The notes under the pieces: model-generated
The model's input: the letters and a program-made list of their open reading frames with translations, nothing else
What the model was told of the DNA's origin: nothing
The model's database searches: none
Part shown: piece after piece, positions 6,495-11,746 of the stretch
How positions within the stretch are numbered: position 1 is the stretch's first letter
Layout: each line of letters begins with the position of its first letter
Made by a program: the position numbers and the translations under genes
Assembly: GCA_045644725.1 (NCBI GenBank)
Contig: JAZRHK010000146.1
Coordinates: forward strand, 1 to 11,746
Length of the DNA: 11,746 nucleotides
Origin: CAAGNP01 sp045644725
Lineage (GTDB): Bacteria; Bacteroidota; Bacteroidia; Bacteroidales; UBA932
Direction of reading: 5' to 3'

Positions 6495-6967
6495 ATGTTT
6501 GCACTTAAAGAGAGAGCTTTAAAGCCATTCGTTTTTACCATAACAGCTGCATATCTTTCTTCATCAGAAGGTATCGCACCAAGATTGAGCCTGGAAAAAG
6601 GCTCTCTGCCAGAGCTGTTGCACACCTGTCGGTATTCAGCCTCTGCGTATTGGCACTGATGGCAATCTCATTTATATGCGTTGTTCCACAAGCACTCGCT
6701 GGCACAATTCGAATTGGGGTAGCCCTCTATACCATCATTATCTCGGCAATGCTCTTTATGGCAATGCTCCAAAGGAGCTCCCTCTACACACTTGGAGCCG
6801 CCCTATTCGTCATCTCAGACCTGATTCTGGCCTGGAATCTTTTCGTGGAACAGATCTCCCACGCTGGAGCAATGATTATGACCACCTACTACTTTGCCCA
6901 ATGGCTCATCTTCATCCGCGCCACACCATACAAAGTGCCACATCCGGTCAAACTGATGAGATTCTAG
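6495..6967 (+). pseudogene. Broken YhhN-family membrane protein gene
   Basis: Two parts of a YhhN/TMEM86-like protein (family includes lysoplasmalogenases) lie in different frames. The ATG at 6495 gives MFALKERALKPFVFTITAAY, which matches the KPxxxxxxxAY start of the family, but runs to a TGA at 6657-6659. From about 6600 another frame gives RAVAHLSVFSLCVLALMAI, then a hydrophobic tail with AALFVISDLILAWNLF and MTTYYFAQWLIF, which are the family's C-terminal hallmarks, ending at TAG 6965-6967. The whole is about 157 codons, whereas intact members are usually over 200. The central helices are missing, so I infer an internal deletion plus frameshift. A separate short gene using the TTG at 6650 is possible but unlikely to function. 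Confidence 0.68.
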
Positions 6968-6974
6968 ATTAGAT

Positions 6975-8924
6975 TCAAAATTTAGAGAAATCAACCTCCT
7001 CAATACCAATCATATCGGGTATCTCGCATACTGTCGCACCCACAAGTTTGATCAGCATCTTATACTCTTTACTTTGCTGATATGTATGCTTCATATTGGG
7101 GATATACTTCTCTACTGTTCCATCACCCCACTCAACAATACCGACAATATTATTTCCCTCAATTGCCGGAACGGCAAATTCACTATTGGTATGTCTGATA
7201 ACAATTAGATTGTAATTTTCATTTCCAAGTTGGGTTACCTTTACTGTCTGACTGATATCCTCTGAAGATATGGTTATTGTACCAACCCTACTTTCAAGAT
7301 TTGGGTTTGCAGCTATACTGAAGTTAAGACTCACATTATCAAGCGCCTTGGTTTGCGGTTCATACATCAGCCAGTCATCAGAAGTGCTTACCTGCAGACT
7401 TACATTTGTTGCCACCTCCAACACCAATTCACCCTCCTGAGAATCAACAACATACTCATTTTCAGACAAAATGATGGCATTCTTCTGATACTGTATTATT
7501 CTGACTGATGCAGACGCACTACCTTTGTCCGCGACAAAAAGGATTTCTGCCTCACGCGATTCGTATGTCTCATTAGGTTTGACCTCAATACTGTGCACAT
7601 TGCCATCTTCCGAATGGTAACCTTCCTCCTCTGCCAACCAGTCGGCATCTTCAGGGAGAACCATTGTATAATCTACGTTGCTGTCTATCCTGATCCTCAC
7701 AAATGCCTTACCGCTTCCCAACTTGTACTCTTTGCTGCTTGGTGTAATCCTTGGGGTGTCCGGTTGCTGGCGGACAGTAACTGTGTCAGATATATCTCCG
7801 CTGGTGAAAACAATTTTACCTTCACGTTTTTCCGAACCCGTATTCTTCCCAATTAGGAACAGATGTTTTGATGAGGACATTGCTCTGGTACCCGCTTCCG
7901 ATATCCAACTCTCTGCAGAAGGTTCTATCTCATAACTATACTCTATGTTTGAACAGACCTCCAACTCTATCTCCTGCTCCTGGTATGACACCTCAACAAC
8001 AGAAGAGGCCAATACCAACGCATCCTTCTGCAACTGGACAATTTTCACCTCCTCTTTAGTCTCCCATTCATCAGAGATAAAACTTATCACCGCTTCACGG
8101 GAGTCATAAGTGGCATTTGGTTTGACTGTTATATAGTGTGTATAATCAGAAAATCCCTTTGTTGTCACCTCTTCCAACCAGTCTACACCCTCAGGCATAA
8201 CCATTTCATAATTCAAATTACTCCTTACTTGTATTTCTATAGTCTCTCCATCACTACCAACATTGTATTCATCTTTAGTGAGGACAATAGTCGGGGTTGA
8301 TGCACTTTGATATACCGTTACCGTCTCTGATATGTTTCCGCTCCGGAAGACTATTTTCCCCTCTCTTTTCACTAATCCTTCATTCTCTTTGACTGCAAAA
8401 GTGTGCTTTGAAGGGGTCATTGCCTTAGTTGCTGTCTGGACAGATATCCAACTCTTCGCTGAGTCCTCAATTTCATATGAGTACTCGACATTTGAGTTTA
8501 CAACAATATCTACCGATTGCCCTTTGCTGGTCAGTTCAACTTTTGATGAGGTCAGCACAATGGCATCCTTTTGCTTCTGGGTAACGGTAATAATCTTCAT
8601 TACAGTATCTGATTTGAAGGTTATTTTCGCATTACGCTCTACATAAGTGTCATTGGCCTGAGCCTTAATCGTTACAGCTGTAATCCCCTTGTCCCCACTT
8701 TGAGGCGAAACGGCACACCATATCTGACCGGATGAGACACTCCAGGTTTTTTTGGAATCTACTGAAAGGGTTGCATCTCCACCAGTAGAATCAAACACGT
8801 AATCACTGTTTCCGACAAGTGTGATTTTCGCTTCATTGTCAATAACTTCATCAACATGTCTACAAGAGCATACCAAGACCAATGATATCAATACACTCAA
8901 TATATATTTGAAAAATATCTTCAT
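6975..8924 (-). CDS. Lipoprotein with six BACON-like repeats
   Basis: A 649-aa surface lipoprotein using the ATG at 8922-8924. An upstream TTG at 8936 is in frame but adds only MAKV before the natural signal peptide. The signal is KIFFKYILSVLISLVLVCSC with lipidation at Cys21. Six immunoglobulin-like repeats of about 85-92 residues follow: about 33-120, 121-210, 211-301, 302-390, 391-482 and 483-567. Each has a W (SWIS, DWL) in mid-domain, an R-x-G/A-x-I strand and a closing TVTQ-type strand, as in BACON domains, thought to bind carbohydrate or mucin. The C-terminal 82 residues carry EWGDGTVEKY...HTY, a PKD-like strand motif. No enzymatic motif is present. It lies 13 bp behind the C10 protease and is probably made with it as a surface-binding partner. 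Confidence 0.88.
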   Translation of the reverse strand: MKIFFKYILSVLISLVLVCSCRHVDEVIDNEAKITLVGNSDYVFDSTGGDATLSVDSKKTWSVSSGQIWCAVSPQSGDKGITAVTIKAQANDTYVERNAKITFKSDTVMKIITVTQKQKDAIVLTSSKVELTSKGQSVDIVVNSNVEYSYEIEDSAKSWISVQTATKAMTPSKHTFAVKENEGLVKREGKIVFRSGNISETVTVYQSASTPTIVLTKDEYNVGSDGETIEIQVRSNLNYEMVMPEGVDWLEEVTTKGFSDYTHYITVKPNATYDSREAVISFISDEWETKEEVKIVQLQKDALVLASSVVEVSYQEQEIELEVCSNIEYSYEIEPSAESWISEAGTRAMSSSKHLFLIGKNTGSEKREGKIVFTSGDISDTVTVRQQPDTPRITPSSKEYKLGSGKAFVRIRIDSNVDYTMVLPEDADWLAEEEGYHSEDGNVHSIEVKPNETYESREAEILFVADKGSASASVRIIQYQKNAIILSENEYVVDSQEGELVLEVATNVSLQVSTSDDWLMYEPQTKALDNVSLNFSIAANPNLESRVGTITISSEDISQTVKVTQLGNENYNLIVIRHTNSEFAVPAIEGNNIVGIVEWGDGTVEKYIPNMKHTYQQSKEYKMLIKLVGATVCEIPDMIGIEEVDFSKF

Positions 8925-8937
8925 AACCTTCGCCAAT

Positions 8938-10692
8938 TTAGTTCAATTTAACTTTGAAGTTTACAGTCTCCTTACCGTCAGAGAGCCTGATGGTGTATGT
9001 ATCAGATGGTAGTGAAGAGGTGGAGATTGTGGTTATTTTACCCTCGGTCTGACATAGGGAACTGTAATCCGTTTCGGCCGAAGAGAAAATACCGACAGAG
9101 ACATCTACCCTTGTTGTCACCCTAAGTTCATCATTATCCTTGTCATATCTGAGTTTTGTACACTTCCTTATATCAGCATCCTCAACCAAAACCAGATCCC
9201 ACACACATTCACTGTTACCTTTTACCAGAATCCAATCCAAATCATTCTCCGATTTGTAGTAGAATCTGATACGGTCCCCCCTTTTGAAAGGTTCATTTGG
9301 GTAAAAAATTACATTACGCCCCCCCGGAATCATCCTTCCTACAACAAAATTTCCAATCTCTGCTGTCTTTATGACTTGTTTTAAATTCCCATTCTTATCC
9401 ACAAGACACCATCTGTATGCTCCATAGAATGTGACGGACCCTGTATTTTTCACGGTACCTGCATTGAAATTGACCTCAGTAGTTGTGAATTTTTTGTCAT
9501 CATTGATACTCATCCCCTTTTCTGAGAGAGAGAGTTTCTGGATATATTCTCCCCCTTTTTCCGGTTTCAAGTTCACTATTGCAGCCTGCATGGAGTTATA
9601 ACCATCTTCACTACCACCTATACCACTACCTTCAGGATTAAGTGCATCAAGGATGAAGTATCCGTTATAGTAACCACCCCAACCCCAATTGACACTGAAA
9701 TAATCACTTGTCGTGTAACCATCCAGCACAAAGGCATGACCGCCACCACTACTGTATCCGCTATATATGACAGGTCTGTTTTCGTCAATCTCATTCTGAA
9801 GAATATCGTACCACTCACGATCCTCATATTCATATCTGTTAAGCTCCAATGCCCCCTTATAATACCCCATATAGGTAGAGAGCTGAAGTGGAATATTTGA
9901 TGTAGATGCCGCTGTTGATAAACCATAATCTGCATTAAGCATATGCCCCAAATCTGCCATCAGAACAGCAACAGCTTCTGCCTGCTCGCTGCTGTAGTTC
10001 CCCACATAACGCTCCTGCATCAGATTCCATTTATAATCGTGTCCCAGTGATCTTTCAGGAATATTAATACCATAAGAATCTGTAGTATATGCCGGAATAA
10101 CACCCTCCCCCCTAACAGGATATTTATGATAATACATCACTATAGCTGTCGCTGTTATAGTACACCCTGTGACAGCACGCGATCCACTAATTGTCGGCAA
10201 ATTGAGATTATAGGGATGATCCTGATTCCACCTTGCGGTATTCAGTTTCTTGACTACACTGCCAATATCTGAACTTGATGGTGAGACATTTGCCTTGACA
10301 GAAACACCTTTATCCCTAAGGTAATTTATCCTCTGCTCCATACCTTTAAGCCACTCTTTCACGTGTGGAGGGATATCTTTTTTAGGAAAATCATTCTCAA
10401 AGGAGTATCCCAAGATAGGACAAGCTATATCATCGCCGGCAACAATCACAAATCCTTTGCCGTCTGGATTGTCGAAGACATATAGGGCTGGGGAGTGTGC
10501 AGATGCCGTTACTATATCCCCCCTTCCATCATAAACCATATCCAATCTGGTAACATGCAGCGAACTTGCAGCCGTTTGGGATTTGAAAAAATCAACAGCC
10601 ATTTTTTTGGCCATGTCCAATGTAATATTTTCAGCAGACAACCCTATTGACACCAATAGAAAGATTGCTGCAAACAATATTCTTCTATTCAT
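8938..10692 (-). CDS. C10-family cysteine protease (streptopain/interpain type)
   Basis: A secreted papain-fold protease of 584 aa, made as a zymogen. A signal peptide covers 1-20 (cleavage near GLSA/EN). An inhibitory prodomain covers about 21-145 and includes YVFDNPDGKGFVIVAGDD, typical of the family. The catalytic domain covers about 150-375. The expected active-site residues are all visible: oxyanion Gln157 in WNQDHPYN, nucleophile Cys177 in GCTITATAIVMYYHKYP, His319 in GGGHAFVLDGY and Asn335 in VNWGWGGYYNGYF. The roughly 200-residue C-terminal extension is β-rich with no recognised catalytic role, as in interpain A and the B. fragilis Bfp proteases. GCTITATAI departs from the usual GCVATAxAQ, but the Cys is kept. 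It is first in a unit with the BACON lipoprotein. No staphostatin-like inhibitor gene is evident nearby. Confidence 0.94.
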   Translation of the reverse strand: MNRRILFAAIFLLVSIGLSAENITLDMAKKMAVDFFKSQTAASSLHVTRLDMVYDGRGDIVTASAHSPALYVFDNPDGKGFVIVAGDDIACPILGYSFENDFPKKDIPPHVKEWLKGMEQRINYLRDKGVSVKANVSPSSSDIGSVVKKLNTARWNQDHPYNLNLPTISGSRAVTGCTITATAIVMYYHKYPVRGEGVIPAYTTDSYGINIPERSLGHDYKWNLMQERYVGNYSSEQAEAVAVLMADLGHMLNADYGLSTAASTSNIPLQLSTYMGYYKGALELNRYEYEDREWYDILQNEIDENRPVIYSGYSSGGGHAFVLDGYTTSDYFSVNWGWGGYYNGYFILDALNPEGSGIGGSEDGYNSMQAAIVNLKPEKGGEYIQKLSLSEKGMSINDDKKFTTTEVNFNAGTVKNTGSVTFYGAYRWCLVDKNGNLKQVIKTAEIGNFVVGRMIPGGRNVIFYPNEPFKRGDRIRFYYKSENDLDWILVKGNSECVWDLVLVEDADIRKCTKLRYDKDNDELRVTTRVDVSVGIFSSAETDYSSLCQTEGKITTISTSSLPSDTYTIRLSDGKETVNFKVKLN

Positions 10693-10713
10693 TATTACAC
10701 TTTTTTATTTAAG

Positions 10714-10721
10714 CAAATTTA
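10714..10721 (-). promoter_or_regulatory. -7 box for the C10 protease/BACON unit
   Basis: The minus strand reads TAAATTTG, 21 bp before the protease ATG at 10692. It matches the Bacteroidota -7 consensus exactly. No convincing -33 box is visible, so an activator may be needed. Confidence 0.5.
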
Positions 10722-10734
10722 ACACTTTTTCTCT

Positions 10735-10742
10735 TACCTTTG
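10735..10742 (+). promoter_or_regulatory. -7 box for the serine-hydrolase remnant, now probably serving yitT
   Basis: TACCTTTG matches TAnnTTTG and lies 12 bp before the ATG at 10755. It is divergent from the protease promoter. With the first gene broken, any transcript would continue through the remnant into the YitT gene at 10915. No clear -33 box is seen. Confidence 0.45.
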
Positions 10743-10754
10743 TACCTATATAAA

Positions 10755-10900
10755 ATGACTATGAGACTTTACAGAACATTATTGGCACTTATCAGTGCTT
10801 TCGCGGCAATGGCTGCACAGGAGCATCCGACAACCACGTTTTCGCCAATATTCTATGCGAATCGGTAGAGTGCCTATACAAACATTTCATCGAAAAATAA
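10755..10900 (+). pseudogene. Deletion remnant of a second serine hydrolase gene
   Basis: An ATG at 10755 begins a signal-peptide-like stretch (MTMRLYRTLLALISAFAAMA), but the frame ends at TAG 10866-10868 after 37 codons. From 10811, in another frame, 29 codons read GCTGASDNHVFANILC... to EK and stop at 10898-10900. These match the last 30 residues of the intact serine hydrolase (358-387) at 27 of 29 aligned positions, with one residue missing. Most DNA differences are synonymous third bases. The front and tail of a paralogue therefore survive, with about 1 kb of the middle, including all catalytic motifs, lost. No function is expected from the peptide; the promoter may still matter for yitT. 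Confidence 0.85.
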
Positions 10901-10914
10901 GTTCCCTATACACT

Positions 10915-11746
10915 ATGAGTTACTTCACCAAAGAGAAACTTTTCTCAAAAGAATTTTTCATCACATATGCCTGGCTTGCAGGGGGATGTTTCCTCTTTGC
11001 CTTGGGCAATGTACTATTCGCCGAACCCTACGGATTTGCACCTGGAGGGACATATGGACTCTCTATCGTATTCCACCACCTCTTCGGATGGAGAACTGAA
11101 GCTGCAGCACTCTGCATGGACATTCCTCTGCTCATTGTGGGGTTCATTTTCCTCGGTGGGAAGTTCGGCATCAAAACTGTTGTCTGCACCTTTATGATTC
11201 CGGTATTTATGAGCCTTGTGCATAAGTTCTACGGCTTTGATGCACTGCTTGAGCCTGGAATTACCGATAGGTCATTGCTCGAAGAGCAGCTTCTCTCATC
11301 CATCTTCGGAGGCATTGTTTACGGAGTGGGGCTAGGTATGATTTTCAAATCGAGGGCCACCTCAGGGGGAAGCGACATCATCTCCATGATTCTCCACAAA
11401 TACACACATATCTCCCTCGGTACACTAGTCATTATAGTGGACTGCCTCATCACCCTTACCACTGTGATAGCGTTCGGTGACTGGAGACTCCCGATGTACT
11501 CTTGGATTCTCATCTTCATAGAGGGCAAAGTGATTGACCTGGTAGTGGATGGTGCAAATGTTCACAAGACCATGATGATCATTTCGGACAAAACAGAAGA
11601 GGTAAGAAAGATAATAATTGAGGATATCGGACGTGGAGCTACTATCTTCAACTGTGAAGGGGGATATAAAGGCGAGTGCCGTAAGATTATCTACACCGTC
11701 GTGACCCGCAGGGAGGCATCCATCCTCCGCCACAGGATAAATGTGG
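10915..11746 (+). CDS. YitT-family membrane protein (partial, 3' end missing)
   Basis: 277 residues are visible, and the frame runs off the window. Membrane helices lie roughly at 15-37, 47-58, 64-81, 86-103, 126-146 and 168-187. Family motifs are YGFAPGGTYGLS (39-50) and SRATSGGSDIISM (146-158), the paired glycine-rich segments of YitT proteins. From about residue 215 the soluble DUF2179 domain begins (GRGATIFNCEGGYKGE at 239-254). Little is likely missing, since family members are about 280-300 aa. It is an inner-membrane protein of unproven transport function. The ATG at 10915 lies 14 bp after the stop of the serine hydrolase remnant, so it is probably transcribed from that gene's old promoter. 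Confidence 0.92.
   Translation, partial: MSYFTKEKLFSKEFFITYAWLAGGCFLFALGNVLFAEPYGFAPGGTYGLSIVFHHLFGWRTEAAALCMDIPLLIVGFIFLGGKFGIKTVVCTFMIPVFMSLVHKFYGFDALLEPGITDRSLLEEQLLSSIFGGIVYGVGLGMIFKSRATSGGSDIISMILHKYTHISLGTLVIIVDCLITLTTVIAFGDWRLPMYSWILIFIEGKVIDLVVDGANVHKTMMIISDKTEEVRKIIIEDIGRGATIFNCEGGYKGECRKIIYTVVTRREASILRHRINV

Noticed and set aside
6961..6990. Terminator between the convergent YhhN remnant and BACON gene
   Set aside because: The AT-rich sequence has no stable hairpin that I can see. The genes simply converge with a 7-bp gap.
8925..8936. TTG start for the BACON lipoprotein
   Set aside because: It adds four residues before an ideal ATG and signal peptide, with no supporting signal.
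9618..9935. 105-codon minus-strand frame within the C10 protease gene
   Set aside because: It is an out-of-frame shadow of the catalytic domain, which has intact active-site motifs in the main frame.
8938..10692. Possible inactive C10 protease because the Cys motif is atypical (GCTITATAI)
   Set aside because: Gln157, Cys177, His319 and Asn335 are all in place, so activity is expected.
11014..11223. Minus-strand frame opposite yitT
   Set aside because: It is antisense to a clear YitT protein and has no domain or start signal of its own.
1..11746. Mobile element, phage, CRISPR or defence island
   Set aside because: No transposase, integrase, phage gene, regular spacer-repeat array, long terminal inverted repeat or recognisable nuclease/toxin pair was found. 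The deletions are explained by short repeats.

Overview
The window looks like chromosomal DNA from a member of the Bacteroidota, most likely the Bacteroidales. Evidence: Bacteroidota-type -7 promoter boxes (TAnnTTTG, four of them exactly TAAATTTG), no obvious Shine-Dalgarno sequences, a membrane-anchored TPR/AraC regulator, SPII lipoproteins, a BACON-repeat lipoprotein and a C10 (streptopain/interpain-type) cysteine protease. I cannot assign a genus from the sequence. I saw no tRNA, rRNA, CRISPR array, transposase or integrase.

Left end (1-1296, minus strand): a compact peroxide-stress unit read right to left. It holds a MarR-family regulator, a Prx6-type peroxiredoxin with a C-terminal CxxxxxC tail, and the first 52 residues of an OxyR-like LysR regulator that runs off the window. 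The gaps are 28 and 4 bp, so the three are probably co-transcribed.

1297-4479 (plus strand): divergent from marR is a 543-residue inner-membrane regulator (signal peptide, TPRs, one membrane helix, AraC DNA-binding domain). A 15-bp hairpin terminator closes it. After this comes an apparent three-gene unit: a 41-residue charged peptide, a 50-residue peptide with an Asp/Gly-rich tail, and a 333-residue lipoprotein, ended by a second clear terminator. A 9-bp inverted repeat straddles the putative promoter of this unit. The two short genes are easily missed, and I know no function for them.

4528-6967 (plus strand): a serine-hydrolase (beta-lactamase/PBP-like fold) lipoprotein, then 3 bp later a SpoU/TrmH-type RNA methyltransferase, then a broken YhhN-family membrane-protein gene whose N- and C-terminal parts lie in different frames.

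6975-10692 (minus strand): a two-gene unit of a secreted C10 cysteine protease followed by a lipoprotein with six BACON-like repeats, four of which look like a duplicated pair of repeats.

10755-11746 (plus strand): the last 29 codons of a second copy of the serine hydrolase survive out of frame behind a signal-peptide start. This is a deletion scar. It is followed by a YitT-family membrane protein truncated by the window end. The main themes are cell-envelope and secreted proteins with a peroxide-defence operon, plus two decayed genes that record recent rearrangement. Nothing I recognise amounts to a complete novel defence or biosynthetic system. The most promising unexplained item is the TPR/AraC regulator with its small-peptide and lipoprotein unit.
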